Source of the DNA: an uncultured Erythrobacter sp.
GTDB lineage: Bacteria; Pseudomonadota; Alphaproteobacteria; Sphingomonadales; Sphingomonadaceae
Assembly: GCA_947502305.1 (NCBI GenBank)
Contig: CANMZA010000001.1
Location: forward strand, 868,001 to 932,000
DNA: 64,000 nucleotides
Direction of reading: 5' to 3'
Positions 36,737 to 46,012 of this stretch are shown one piece after another. Below the pieces are notes generated by a model. The model saw only the letters and a program-made list of their open reading frames with translations. It was not told the origin of the DNA and made no database searches. The translations under genes were made by a program, and so were the position numbers. The stretch's first letter is position 1; every line of letters begins with the position of its first letter.

Positions 36737-38374
36737 ATGCGTTACTCTAAAGGAACGCTGCTCGTTGGAATTGCCGCCATTGCTGCGGCTTCGCCTGCTT
36801 ACGCCCAAGATGGACGATCTGGCGGAGCAGACACTGGCGGACGCGCCGTTACGGTGCAGCCCTATATCGAAGTCAGCCAGATTCTCTCCGCAGAACTGAC
36901 GCCCGGCGACGAAGTGGTGACATTCACTCAGATCGCCGCAGGCGTCGATTTGAACGCGCAAGGGCGCAATAGCGGGGCTTCTGTTTCCGTGCGCTATGAA
37001 CGCAATATCGGATATGGCGATGCGGTCGACACCGACACCGTCAGCGGTATCGCGCGCGGTTATCTTGCGGTTGTGCCGCAGGTCTTGAACTTAGAGGCAG
37101 GCGCGCTTGCCAGCCGCACGCGCGTTGATGGCGGCGGTGCAGTGTCGCCAAACCCCTTGGTCAGCGCCGACGCGACCAGCCAGACTTACGCCCTATATGC
37201 CGGGCCAACATTGACGACGAGGGCGGGTCCAGTGGACCTGACCGCCAATGCGCGGGTCGGCTATAACCGGTTTGAGATCAACGATGCGGTGACAGACACG
37301 GCGGGCAACCCCGTCGATGTGTTTGACGACAGCGTCTCTTATAGCGGCCAAGTGCGCGCCGGCACACGTCCTGGTGAAGTGTTGCCAATCGGTGTGGCCG
37401 TGACCGCAGGGGGGTATCAAGAAGATATCTCCAACCTCGATCAGCGTGTGCGCGATGTGTATGTGCGCGGCGATGTGATTGTCCCTGTTACGCCGTCGAT
37501 CGCTCTCACCGGCGGTGTCGGTTATGAAAATGTCGAAGTGTCCAGCCGTGACGCCCTGCGCGATGCGGCGGGTGATCCGGTGGTCGGCAATGATGGCCGT
37601 TTGGTCACCGACAGCGCCTCACCGCGCATCGTCGCCTTTGATGTGGACGGATTGCTGTGGGATGTCGGCGTGTTGTGGCGGCCTAGCTCGCGCACATCGC
37701 TCGCCGCGAGTGTGGGGGAGCGTTACGATTCTACCACCTATTACGGCAATTTCACATATGTCCCGGATGAGCGCAGCTCGCTGGGGATCAATGTCTATGA
37801 CAGCGTTTCCGGCTTTGGCGGGGCGCTCAACAATTCGCTCGCTTCGCTGTCCAGCGATTTCAACGCGGTTCGTAACCCTGTCACTGGCGATTTCGGCGGC
37901 TTGGTTTCGGGCGGCGGCGCGGATGGCGGCGGCGGTCTTGTCGGATCGCTTGGTTCGGTTCGTTCCGCAGCGTTTCGCGGTCGCGGCGTGTCGGCCAATT
38001 ACCAGCGTCAGATTGGCCGCCTGACGGCCGCATTCGGGGCAGGGTATGATCGCCGCACCTTCATCGCGGCAGCAGGCACAGCCTTGGCCGCAGCGGACGG
38101 CGTGACCGATGAAACCTATTATGTGACCGGCGCTTTGACCCGCGAAATCGGGCGCAGCGGCAGTTTGCAAACCAATGCCTATGTCAATTGGTTTGAAGCT
38201 GGCGCGGCTGATGGCGACCTCACAGCCTTTGGCGCATCGGCGGCCTATAACCGCGCGATCACCACCAAACTATCGGCCCGCGCTGCGGTTGCCGTTGACT
38301 ATTTCGACAGCGATTTCTCCGCAGAGGATTTCGCCACCGCAACCGCGCTGCTCGGCTTGCGCTACAATTTCTGA
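36737..38374 (+). CDS. PEP-CTERM system-associated outer-membrane beta-barrel protein
   Basis: A 545-residue exported protein. The signal peptide ends with AAASPAYA, and a long region of alternating hydrophobic strands follows and ends GLRYNF, an aromatic C-terminus typical of outer-membrane barrels. Length, position after the tyrosine kinase and before the ATPase, and the beta-rich sequence fit the PEP-CTERM system-associated outer-membrane protein family. A possible role is as a secretin-like or porin partner for polysaccharide release. AAAGGGAGGA gives a very strong ribosome site. Confidence 0.82.
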   Translation: MRYSKGTLLVGIAAIAAASPAYAQDGRSGGADTGGRAVTVQPYIEVSQILSAELTPGDEVVTFTQIAAGVDLNAQGRNSGASVSVRYERNIGYGDAVDTDTVSGIARGYLAVVPQVLNLEAGALASRTRVDGGGAVSPNPLVSADATSQTYALYAGPTLTTRAGPVDLTANARVGYNRFEINDAVTDTAGNPVDVFDDSVSYSGQVRAGTRPGEVLPIGVAVTAGGYQEDISNLDQRVRDVYVRGDVIVPVTPSIALTGGVGYENVEVSSRDALRDAAGDPVVGNDGRLVTDSASPRIVAFDVDGLLWDVGVLWRPSSRTSLAASVGERYDSTTYYGNFTYVPDERSSLGINVYDSVSGFGGALNNSLASLSSDFNAVRNPVTGDFGGLVSGGGADGGGGLVGSLGSVRSAAFRGRGVSANYQRQIGRLTAAFGAGYDRRTFIAAAGTALAAADGVTDETYYVTGALTREIGRSGSLQTNAYVNWFEAGAADGDLTAFGASAAYNRAITTKLSARAAVAVDYFDSDFSAEDFATATALLGLRYNF

Positions 38375-38394
38375 TCCACGGAGCCATCGACGCC

Positions 38395-39549
38395 ATGTAC
38401 GATCAATATTACGGATTTAGCGGACGGCCATTCCAGCTGACGCCAGACCCAGAATTCTATTTTGAAAGCTCCAGCCACAAAAAGGCGATGAGTTATCTGG
38501 GGTACGGCCTCAATCAGGGGGAGGGCTTTATCGTCATCACTGGCGAGGTCGGCGCGGGTAAATCCACGCTGGTTGCGCATCTGATGGAGGGGATCGACCC
38601 TGCCGCTTTAACGGTCGCCCAAGTGGTAACCAGCGCGCTTGACGGCGAAGAATTGATCCATGTTGTCGCGCAATCCTTCGGCCTTGATATTGAAGGGCGC
38701 GATAAAGCCAGCGCTCTGGGCGCGATTGAGGCGTTCTTGCAAGACGAAGCGCGGGCCGGTCGGCGGTGCTTGCTGATCGTGGATGAATGCCAAAACCTCG
38801 ATTTCACGGCCTTGGAAGAGCTGCGCATGCTCTCCAACTTCCAATTGGGCGCGCATCCTTTGCTGCAAAGCCTGTTGCTGGGTCAGCCGGAGTTTCGCCG
38901 CACTTTGGCGCATCACCCGGATCTTGATCAATTGCGTCAACGCATCATCGCTTCTCACCATCTAGAGGCGCTGGATGAGGATGAAGTTGAAGATTACATC
39001 AACCACCGGCTGAAACATGTTGGTTGGGATGGGCGCCCGCTATTCGAAGATGGCTTGCTCGGCGCGCTTTACGGCGCAACCGATGGCATTCCGCGCCGGG
39101 TCAACCAAGTGATGAACCGATTGCTGCTGCTGGGCGCGATCGAAGAACGCGGCGCTATCGGCACCGAAATGCTCGATGCGGTGATGGCGGAAATGTCCGC
39201 GGATCAATCGCGCGGGTCACGCGGGGAGGCAAGCCCGCTTAGCATTGAGCCAGATGCAGCCGCAGAAGTTAGCAATCAGGATATCGATGCCGTGCCCGCA
39301 ACCGAAGTGGCGGCTTTGCTGGCACAGCGTGATGCGCGCACTGCAGAGCTAGAAGCTGCGATCACCGAATTGCAGGCCGCTGGCGGTGCAGGACCGGCGG
39401 CATCTCAGCCTTTGGCGGATGATCCTGAATTGGGTGACGCATTGGGCCGGATTGAACAGCGTCTGGAGGAACAAGAGCGTTCTTTCCGTCATGTTCTGAC
39501 CATGCTTATTGAGTGGCTTGAGGAAGACCCGTCACGCGAGGCGGCCTAA
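38395..39549 (+). CDS. XrtA/PEP-CTERM system-associated AAA ATPase
   Basis: A 384-residue ExeA/GspA-like AAA ATPase specific to XrtA loci. The family signature MYDQYYGFSGRPFQLTPDP starts the protein, Walker A is TGEVGAGKSTLV, Walker B is LLIVDECQNLD, and a sensor arginine region is in DGIPRRVNQVMNRLLLL. The C-terminal third (about 275-384) is acidic with coiled-coil repeats ending in LTMLIEWLEE. It probably powers or regulates assembly of the export machinery at the inner membrane. It is followed 3 bases later by the deacetylase gene. Confidence 0.92.
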   Translation: MYDQYYGFSGRPFQLTPDPEFYFESSSHKKAMSYLGYGLNQGEGFIVITGEVGAGKSTLVAHLMEGIDPAALTVAQVVTSALDGEELIHVVAQSFGLDIEGRDKASALGAIEAFLQDEARAGRRCLLIVDECQNLDFTALEELRMLSNFQLGAHPLLQSLLLGQPEFRRTLAHHPDLDQLRQRIIASHHLEALDEDEVEDYINHRLKHVGWDGRPLFEDGLLGALYGATDGIPRRVNQVMNRLLLLGAIEERGAIGTEMLDAVMAEMSADQSRGSRGEASPLSIEPDAAAEVSNQDIDAVPATEVAALLAQRDARTAELEAAITELQAAGGAGPAASQPLADDPELGDALGRIEQRLEEQERSFRHVLTMLIEWLEEDPSREAA

Positions 39550-39552
39550 GCG

Positions 39553-40512
39553 ATGAATGCGGAAAGCTCCTTTCCTGCCACGGATACCAGAATCGCCAAC
39601 GGCCTGTCGGTCGATGTCGAGGATTGGTTTCAGGTTGGCGCATTTGAAAATGTAATCGACCGCAGCGACTGGGAAACCACCGCAACACGGGTTGAGAACA
39701 ATATCGCCCGAATTCTCGATCTATTTGCAGAGGCTCAGGTCAGCGCGACCTTCTTCACGCTGGGCTGGGTGGCTCAGCGGCATCCCCAAATGATGCGCCG
39801 CATTGCCGATGCCGGCCATGAAATCGCCAGTCACGGTTATGACCATGCGCGGGTGTTCAATTTTGATCGCAAAGGATTTGCCGACGATATTCGATTGGCC
39901 CGCGATATTCTTCAGGATACGTCTGGTCAGCGGGTGATTGGATACCGCGCGCCCAGCTTTTCCATTGATCAGCGCACGCCGTGGGCGTTTGAGGAATTGG
40001 CGGCGCAAGATTATACTTATTCCTCCAGCGTCGCGCCGGTCGCGCATGACCACTATGGCTGGCCGCAGGCGCCGCGCTTCGCGTTCCGGCCTTTGGAAAA
40101 TTCGGAATTAATTGAAATTCCTGTGACCACGGCAATGCTCGGTTCGCGCCGCGTTGCGGCCGGGGGCGGGGGGTTTTTCCGGGTGCTGCCTTATCAATTC
40201 ACGCGCTGGGCCGTGCGCCAAGTGAACGGCGAAGAATCGCGCCCGGCGGTGTTTTATTTCCACCCATGGGAAATTGACCCCGATCAACCGCGCGTGGCCA
40301 ACGCGCCGCTGCGATCAAAGCTGCGGCATTATACAAAGCTCGATAAGATGGCGGGCAAATTGCGCACTCTAGCGCATGAATTTCGTTGGGGCCGGATGGA
40401 TTCGCTCGCCCGGATTGAGGCCGCGCGCACGGTTCCATTTGATTTCGCAAATCGGGCCGCATCACCGGCTCCATCACCGGTCGCATCTGGCCAAGAAGAG
40501 ATCGCCGCATGA
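39553..40512 (+). CDS. XrtA system polysaccharide deacetylase
   Basis: A 319-residue NodB-type carbohydrate esterase 4 enzyme that removes acetyl groups from amino sugars. The metal-binding residues are visible: Asp21/Asp24 in SVDVEDWFQVG and the histidines His94/His98 in IASHGYDHARV; the ATFFTLGWVAQRHP and YRAPSFS segments follow, and VFYFHPWEIDPDQPR is the C-terminal catalytic histidine motif of this subfamily. Removing acetyl groups would expose amines for the neighbouring FemAB transferase, an inference. It overlaps the FemAB gene by 4 bases. Confidence 0.93.
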   Translation: MNAESSFPATDTRIANGLSVDVEDWFQVGAFENVIDRSDWETTATRVENNIARILDLFAEAQVSATFFTLGWVAQRHPQMMRRIADAGHEIASHGYDHARVFNFDRKGFADDIRLARDILQDTSGQRVIGYRAPSFSIDQRTPWAFEELAAQDYTYSSSVAPVAHDHYGWPQAPRFAFRPLENSELIEIPVTTAMLGSRRVAAGGGGFFRVLPYQFTRWAVRQVNGEESRPAVFYFHPWEIDPDQPRVANAPLRSKLRHYTKLDKMAGKLRTLAHEFRWGRMDSLARIEAARTVPFDFANRAASPAPSPVASGQEEIAA

Positions 40513-41570
40513 ACGCGCCCGTCAATATGGAACGGCGTGTCAGTCTGGTCGATCTGTCCGATGCGGCGATGTGCGCGCGGATAGAAGGCTTCGCGCGCGA
40601 ACACAGCGGCAGCATCTTTCACCAACCGGCATGGCTGCGCGCGGTTCATGCGGGCACGGGGCAACGTGCTTGCGGTTTGGTCGCGCAGCAATTGGGGGTG
40701 ATCACCGGTTGGTTGCCGCTAACCGAAGTGCGCTCTTTGCTGTTTGGCAAGACATTGGTGTCGAGCGGATTTGGCGTCGGAGGCGGGATCTTGGCAGACA
40801 GCGCAGAGGTCACAGAAATCCTCGCGCGTTCTGCTCAGGATCATGCCGCGCGATACGGTTTTTCCAGTGTCGAATTGCGCGGCGGCGCGGTGCCAGAAGG
40901 CTGGCGGTCTTGGGATGATAAACATTGCGGGTTTGAACGCGAATTGGCCGGGGATGATGAGGCAGAATTGCTGGCCATCCCGCGCAAGGCGCGCGCCGAA
41001 GTTCGCAAGGGCATCAAGAACGATCTGACCGTCACAACAGGCCGCAGCGGCGACGATCTGGCCGCGCATTACAGCGTCTATAGCGAAAGCGTTCGCAATT
41101 TGGGCACACCGGTTTTTCCAAAGAAATTGTTCACCGCGATGCTGGAGGCTTTTCCAGACAGCAGCGACATTTTGACCGTTTCGAAAGACGGTACGCCAAT
41201 CTCCAGCGTCCTGTCATTCTATCATGATGGCGCTGTCTTGCCGTTTTGGGGCGGGGGCAGTTTTGCCGCACGCGGCGCGCGCGCGAATGAGCTGATGTAT
41301 TACGAATTGATGCTGCACGCCCGTAAACGCGGGATGACACGGTTTGATTTTGGCCGGTCAAAAACTGGCAGCGGTCCGTTCAATTTTAAGAAAAACTTGG
41401 GCTTTGAACCGCAGCCGCTGACCTATGCTGAATGGACCGCGCCGGGCGCAGAGGCGCGCGATATTGATCCCAACAGCGACGCCTATTCCCGCAAAATCGA
41501 CCTTTGGAAACGCCTGCCGCTGCCGATCGCAAACGCCATTGGGCCATTTATCGCACGCGATTTGGCCTGA
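40509..41570 (+). CDS. FemAB family XrtA/PEP-CTERM system-associated protein
   Basis: A 353-residue protein of the FemAB-like GNAT family assigned to XrtA loci. Features include GSIFHQPAWLRAV near the N-terminus, IPRKARAEVRKGIKN, VFPKKLFTAMLEAFP, SSVLSFYHDGAVLPFWGGG, ANELMYYELMLHARKRG and FDFGRSKTGSGPFNFKKNLG. FemAB enzymes transfer amino acids from aminoacyl donors to peptidoglycan; here the acceptor may be the deacetylated polysaccharide. It is the second such transferase of the island, after the one at 29.4-30.4 kb. The glycosyltransferase follows 14 bases after. Confidence 0.93.
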   Translation: MNAPVNMERRVSLVDLSDAAMCARIEGFAREHSGSIFHQPAWLRAVHAGTGQRACGLVAQQLGVITGWLPLTEVRSLLFGKTLVSSGFGVGGGILADSAEVTEILARSAQDHAARYGFSSVELRGGAVPEGWRSWDDKHCGFERELAGDDEAELLAIPRKARAEVRKGIKNDLTVTTGRSGDDLAAHYSVYSESVRNLGTPVFPKKLFTAMLEAFPDSSDILTVSKDGTPISSVLSFYHDGAVLPFWGGGSFAARGARANELMYYELMLHARKRGMTRFDFGRSKTGSGPFNFKKNLGFEPQPLTYAEWTAPGAEARDIDPNSDAYSRKIDLWKRLPLPIANAIGPFIARDLA

Positions 41571-41584
41571 GGGACGCAGGCCAA

Positions 41585-42811
41585 ATGGACGATATTCTCT
41601 TTCTGGCCCACCGGGTGCCATTCCCGCCCAATCGCGGGGATAAAATTCGCGCGCATCATTTGCTCAAGAAACTTGCGCAGATTGGCCGCGTGCACACCGG
41701 GTGCTTTGCTGAAAGTGATGAGGACCGGGCCGGCGCAGCAGATCTGGCGCAAGTGTCAACGTCGCAATGCATCGTCAATCGCACAAAGCCGCTGGTTCTG
41801 GCGGGCGTAGAGGCCGTGATGTCGCGCAAACCCGTCAGCCTGACCGCGTTTCACAGCGGCGCTTTGCAGAAATGGGTGCGCGATGTGATCAAGCAGCGCG
41901 GGATCACCACAATCGTGATCTTCTCCGGACAAATGGGGCAATATATCCCGGACGATTTCTCCGGGCGGGTGGTGATTGATCTGTGCGATGTCGACAGCGC
42001 AAAATTCGAAAATTACGCGGCATCTGGTCAGCGTGTATGGCTCAACGCGCGTGAGGGGCAATTGCTGGCCGCCAAAGAAGAACAATTGGCGCGCCGCGCG
42101 GATGCAACGATTTTGATCAGCGACGCAGAGGCGGCCCTGTTCCGATCGCGCCTGCAATCGCCATCAAGGGCGAATGTGCAAGTGATCGGAAACGGGATTG
42201 ATGCGCAATTTTTTGATCCAACCACATCGGCGCCGCATCCCGAATTAAGCGGCAGGCCGGGCCCGCATCTCGTCTTTACCGGGCAGATGGATTATTCGCC
42301 GAATGAGACGGCGGCCCTGTGGGCGATTGATAGTCTGTTGCCGCATTTGCGCGAGAAGCTGCCCGAGGCGCAGCTGCATATTGTTGGCCGCAATCCAACC
42401 AAAAAACTACTGTCGCGCGTAGGCGCTGCGGGGCTGACTGTTTGGGGCGAAGTTCCTGACGTGCGCCCCTTCGTCGCGGGCGCTGATTTCGTGATCGCGC
42501 CGTTGATGATCGCGCGCGGGGTGCAGAACAAAGTGCTAGAGGCGATGGCGATGGCGCGGCCAGTTCTGCTGACGCCAGAGGCCGCGACAGGGATCGATGC
42601 GATTGATGGCGAGCATTGGTTGATGTCCGCCGCCGATCCCGCTGCGATGACGGCGCGGATTGAAAAGGTCCTTGGCGATGCGGGCCGGGCGGATGCGATT
42701 GGCGCTGCGGCGCGGCAATTTGTGCTGGATCACCACGATTGGGGCGCAATGCTTGCTCCGCTAGAAGGATTGGTCGGCGCGGACCGTCAGGAGGCACGCA
42801 ATGCAGCCTGA
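41585..42811 (+). CDS. PEP-CTERM/XrtA system glycosyltransferase
   Basis: A 408-residue GT-B glycosyltransferase (GT4 type). The N-terminal domain begins MDDILFLAHRVPFPPNRGDK, the diagnostic start of the TIGR03087 family; the C-terminal domain carries VFTGQMDYSPNETAALW and the donor-binding region DFVIAPLMIARGVQNKVLEAMAM. It adds a sugar to the lipid-linked chain at the cytoplasmic face. The ATG at 41585 is preferred over an open frame starting at 41504 inside the FemAB gene. Its end overlaps the xrtA start by 11 bases. Confidence 0.93.
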   Translation: MDDILFLAHRVPFPPNRGDKIRAHHLLKKLAQIGRVHTGCFAESDEDRAGAADLAQVSTSQCIVNRTKPLVLAGVEAVMSRKPVSLTAFHSGALQKWVRDVIKQRGITTIVIFSGQMGQYIPDDFSGRVVIDLCDVDSAKFENYAASGQRVWLNAREGQLLAAKEEQLARRADATILISDAEAALFRSRLQSPSRANVQVIGNGIDAQFFDPTTSAPHPELSGRPGPHLVFTGQMDYSPNETAALWAIDSLLPHLREKLPEAQLHIVGRNPTKKLLSRVGAAGLTVWGEVPDVRPFVAGADFVIAPLMIARGVQNKVLEAMAMARPVLLTPEAATGIDAIDGEHWLMSAADPAAMTARIEKVLGDAGRADAIGAAARQFVLDHHDWGAMLAPLEGLVGADRQEARNAA

Positions 42812-43868
42812 GACGGGACCGATTGAGGTCGATGGGGCCGATGGGGCGGGAACGCAGGGGCCGGGGGTGTTTGCGAAAATACCAGCCGCGTGGCGCGATA
42901 CGCTATGTGTTCTGGCGTTCGGAGCCGCCGCTGTCATGGCGCTTGCTCTGCGTGAATGGGGCGAGATGCTGCACCAATGGTGGAACATCGACACCTACAC
43001 GCACATTCTGCTCGTTCCGGTGATTATTGGCTGGCTGACAATCCTAAAACGCGATGAATTGGCCAAAGCTGCGCCGAGAGCGTGGCTGCCCGGATTGGCG
43101 CTGGTTGCTGCTGGGCTGGCGCTTTGGACCCTAGGCCGGGCGAGCGAGATCAATATCCTAGCCCATGCCGGTGCGGTAGGAGCGTTGCAGGGAGTTGTCG
43201 TTACCGCCCTTGGCCCGCGTGTTTCGCTGGTGCTGGCTCTGCCGATTGCATTTGCGGTGTTTTTGGTGCCGGTTGGCGATGAATTTATCGCTCCGCTGCA
43301 AGCGATTACTGCCGAAATTGCAGTGGCGCTGACCTTGTGGAGCGGCATTCCGGCGATTGTCGATGGCATCTATATCGATACGCCGGTTGGCCTGTTTGTC
43401 GTCGCAGAGGCGTGCTCTGGGGTGAAATTCCTAGTCGCGATGATCACGCTGGCGGTGCTCGTTGCGTTTACCCGGTTTGAAAGTTGGAGCAGGCGCGCGG
43501 GGTTTATGGCGATTTGCATCATCATCCCCATCATCGCCAATGGTATTCGCGCATGGGGCACAATCTATATCGCGCAAAGCCAAGGCGTCGAATTTGCCGC
43601 CGGGTTTGATCACATTTTCTATGGCTGGATTTTCTTTGCCATCGTCGTTGCCGCGATATTGTCGCTCGCCTGGCGTTTCTTTGAAAGCGAGCCGGAAAGC
43701 TATGGCTGGACGCTGGCTGAGGTCGGCGCGTTTGCTTGGTTGCCTCGCTTAGAGACGGCGGCGGTGGGTCCGATTGTTGCGATTGCTGGATTTGCGGGGC
43801 TCGCAATTCTGGCCGGGATCGCCGCACAAGCATTCGGGGTGATTGTCGCCCCCGGCGCATTGGGCTAA
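42801..43868 (+). CDS. xrtA: Exosortase A (XrtA), transmembrane cysteine protease/transpeptidase
   Basis: A 355-residue multi-pass inner-membrane protein of the exosortase family, which sorts PEP-CTERM surface proteins by cutting near their C-terminal tripartite signal. The catalytic triad is complete: Cys205 in VVAEACSGVKFL, Arg250 in IIANGIRAWGTIY and His271 in GFDHIFYGWIFF. Eight or so helices are predictable. The sequence ends after the exosortase core; no EpsI (DUF3485) domain is fused. A CAGGAGGC site lies 9 bases before the ATG. No protein with a PEP-CTERM tail is in the window, so its targets lie elsewhere. Confidence 0.96.
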   Translation: MQPETGPIEVDGADGAGTQGPGVFAKIPAAWRDTLCVLAFGAAAVMALALREWGEMLHQWWNIDTYTHILLVPVIIGWLTILKRDELAKAAPRAWLPGLALVAAGLALWTLGRASEINILAHAGAVGALQGVVVTALGPRVSLVLALPIAFAVFLVPVGDEFIAPLQAITAEIAVALTLWSGIPAIVDGIYIDTPVGLFVVAEACSGVKFLVAMITLAVLVAFTRFESWSRRAGFMAICIIIPIIANGIRAWGTIYIAQSQGVEFAAGFDHIFYGWIFFAIVVAAILSLAWRFFESEPESYGWTLAEVGAFAWLPRLETAAVGPIVAIAGFAGLAILAGIAAQAFGVIVAPGALG

Positions 43869-43879
43869 CCGCAGACGCC

Positions 43880-45778
43880 ATGTGCGGGATTGCCGGAATT
43901 TTTCATGCTGAAACGCCCAAGCCGGTCGATCCTTCGCGGATTGAGCGGATGTGCGATGCCCTAATCCACCGCGGCCCGGACGGGGCGGGGGTGTGGACCG
44001 ATCACGGGGTAGGGCTGGGCCATCGGCGTTTGTCGATCATCGATCTCGAAGGGTCTCCTCAACCCATGCACGCCGCCAATGGCCGGGCGGTGATCGCGTT
44101 TAACGGTGAGATTTACAATTTCCGCCAACTGCGCAGCGAGTTGGAACGCGAAGGGGCACGTTTCAAAACCTCAGGCGATACGGAGGTTATTCTAGCCGCC
44201 TATCAACGCTGGGGCGTGGATTGTCTGGAGCGGCTCGACGGCATGTTCGCCTTCGCGCTTTATGATTTGGACAAACGGCAATTACTGCTGGCGCGTGATC
44301 GGTTTGGGGTGAAGCCGCTATTTATGGCGCATCTGCCGGATGGCGGCCTCGCCTTCGCGTCTGAATTGAAAGGTTTGCTCGCCCATCCGGCAATGCGCCG
44401 CCGTCTCGATCCGGTCGCGCTCGATGCGTATCTGACATGGGGCTACGTGCCCGATACGCATTCAATCCTGTCTGGGGTGGAAAAGCTCGCGGCGGGGCAT
44501 TTCCTGCTGCTGGAACAGGGCAAATCCATGCCTTCGCCGCGCCGCTGGTGGGACATCAGTTTTACCGAACGCGCCAAGGGCAGCGAGGCGGATCTTTCGG
44601 CAGAATTGGTGCATTTGATGCGCGAGGCGGTGCAGTCGCGGATGGTCTCCGACGTGCCTTTGGGTGCGTTTTTGTCCGGCGGTGTCGATTCCTCCAGCGT
44701 CGTCGCTTTAATGAGCGAAGCGAGCGCGCAGCCGGTGCAGACGTGTTCGATCGGCTTTGATGTCGCGGCCTTGGATGAGACGAGCTACGCCCAGCAAATT
44801 GCCGATAAATTCGGCACTCAGCATGAGGCGCGAACCGTTGGTCAGGATGATTTTGGCGCGATAGATCAGCTTGCCGGGATGTTTGATGAACCCTTTGCCG
44901 ATGCGTCGGCATTGCCGACTTGGCGGGTGTGCCAATTGGCGCGCGAAAAGGTCACGGTCGCCCTGTCTGGTGATGGCGCGGATGAGGCGTTTGCCGGTTA
45001 TCGCCGTCAAGTTTTTCATCACAATGAGGAACGGGTGCGCTCGCTCTTGCCAGCGGGGCTGCGCGGGCCGCTATTTGGCGGGTTGGGGCGGGTTTGGCCA
45101 AAGGCTGACTGGGCGCCTCAGCCCTTGCGGGCGAAATCAACACTGCTGGCGCTGTCTGAGAGCGGTGAGGCAGGCTATGCGCGCGGACTTTCTGTCAGCA
45201 CGCCAGAGGCGCGCGCTGCGCTCTACACAGACGATTTCGCGACCTCTCTTGGCGGGTTTCGCGGAGAAGACGAGCTGATCGCCTTGATGGCCAATGCTCC
45301 GGCGCAAAGCGGGCTGGACCGGGCGCAATATGCCGATCTGACATTCTGGATGCCGGGCGATATTCTGACCAAGGTTGACCGGACCAGTATGGCGGTCAGC
45401 CTCGAGGCGCGCGAGCCTTTGCTCGATCATCGTCTGGTCGAATTTGCGGCGCGCTTGCCGGAAAAAATGCGGGTGCGCGGCAGCACTGGCAAATTCCTGC
45501 TGAAAAAATGCATGGAGCGGTATTTGCCGCATGACATTCTCTACCGTTCCAAACAGGGTTTCGTGACCCCGATTGCCGATTGGCTGCGCGGTCCGTTGGC
45601 GCATGAGGCGCGCGCGATTGCGTCAAGTTCGACATTGGCGGGATCGGGATGGTTTGATCCGCGCGCTTTGTCGGACCTAGCAGAATCCCATATTAGCGGG
45701 CGCAGCGATCATTCACGCGTTCTGTGGCAATTGCTGATGCTAGAAAAATCACTGACCAAATTGGGCGTGAACGGCTGA
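43880..45778 (+). CDS. XrtA/PEP-CTERM system amidotransferase (asparagine synthase-like)
   Basis: A 632-residue glutamine-dependent amidotransferase of the AsnB type. The N-terminal nucleophile is Cys2 (MCGIAGIFHAE), followed by the class II glutaminase domain (about 1-210); the C-terminal synthetase domain carries the ATP pyrophosphatase loop FLSGGVDSSSVVAL and KVTVALSGDGADEAFAGYRR. In XrtA loci it is thought to amidate a sugar or acyl group of the polysaccharide; the substrate is not established. The ATG at 43880 is 11 bases after the xrtA stop. It ends the export operon. Confidence 0.92.
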   Translation: MCGIAGIFHAETPKPVDPSRIERMCDALIHRGPDGAGVWTDHGVGLGHRRLSIIDLEGSPQPMHAANGRAVIAFNGEIYNFRQLRSELEREGARFKTSGDTEVILAAYQRWGVDCLERLDGMFAFALYDLDKRQLLLARDRFGVKPLFMAHLPDGGLAFASELKGLLAHPAMRRRLDPVALDAYLTWGYVPDTHSILSGVEKLAAGHFLLLEQGKSMPSPRRWWDISFTERAKGSEADLSAELVHLMREAVQSRMVSDVPLGAFLSGGVDSSSVVALMSEASAQPVQTCSIGFDVAALDETSYAQQIADKFGTQHEARTVGQDDFGAIDQLAGMFDEPFADASALPTWRVCQLAREKVTVALSGDGADEAFAGYRRQVFHHNEERVRSLLPAGLRGPLFGGLGRVWPKADWAPQPLRAKSTLLALSESGEAGYARGLSVSTPEARAALYTDDFATSLGGFRGEDELIALMANAPAQSGLDRAQYADLTFWMPGDILTKVDRTSMAVSLEAREPLLDHRLVEFAARLPEKMRVRGSTGKFLLKKCMERYLPHDILYRSKQGFVTPIADWLRGPLAHEARAIASSSTLAGSGWFDPRALSDLAESHISGRSDHSRVLWQLLMLEKSLTKLGVNG

Positions 45779-46012
45779 GCTTTCCAGATTGTGCGACTTA
45801 TGCACAGTTAACCTTATTTCCTGCCGCGAATGCCCCCCAAATGGCCCGATTTGAGACGCCAGCTGCCGGAAAATGTAAAATAATGCATTGCCTCCTTTCC
45901 AAGCGGTCGATTAGTATCGGATCAACAAGGCCAAAACGGTCACACCCAAGGCTATACGCCGCCGGTCGTAATAATTTGCCGTAAGGCATGGGTCACATTG
46001 GAGTATTGCAGC

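Noticed and set aside
45790-45806. TGTGC-N7-GCACA palindrome before the RpfF-like gene as a CRP/Clp site
   Set aside because: Spacing does not match the CRP/Clp consensus (TGTGA-N6-TCACA), arms are short, and it lies directly after the amidotransferase stop.
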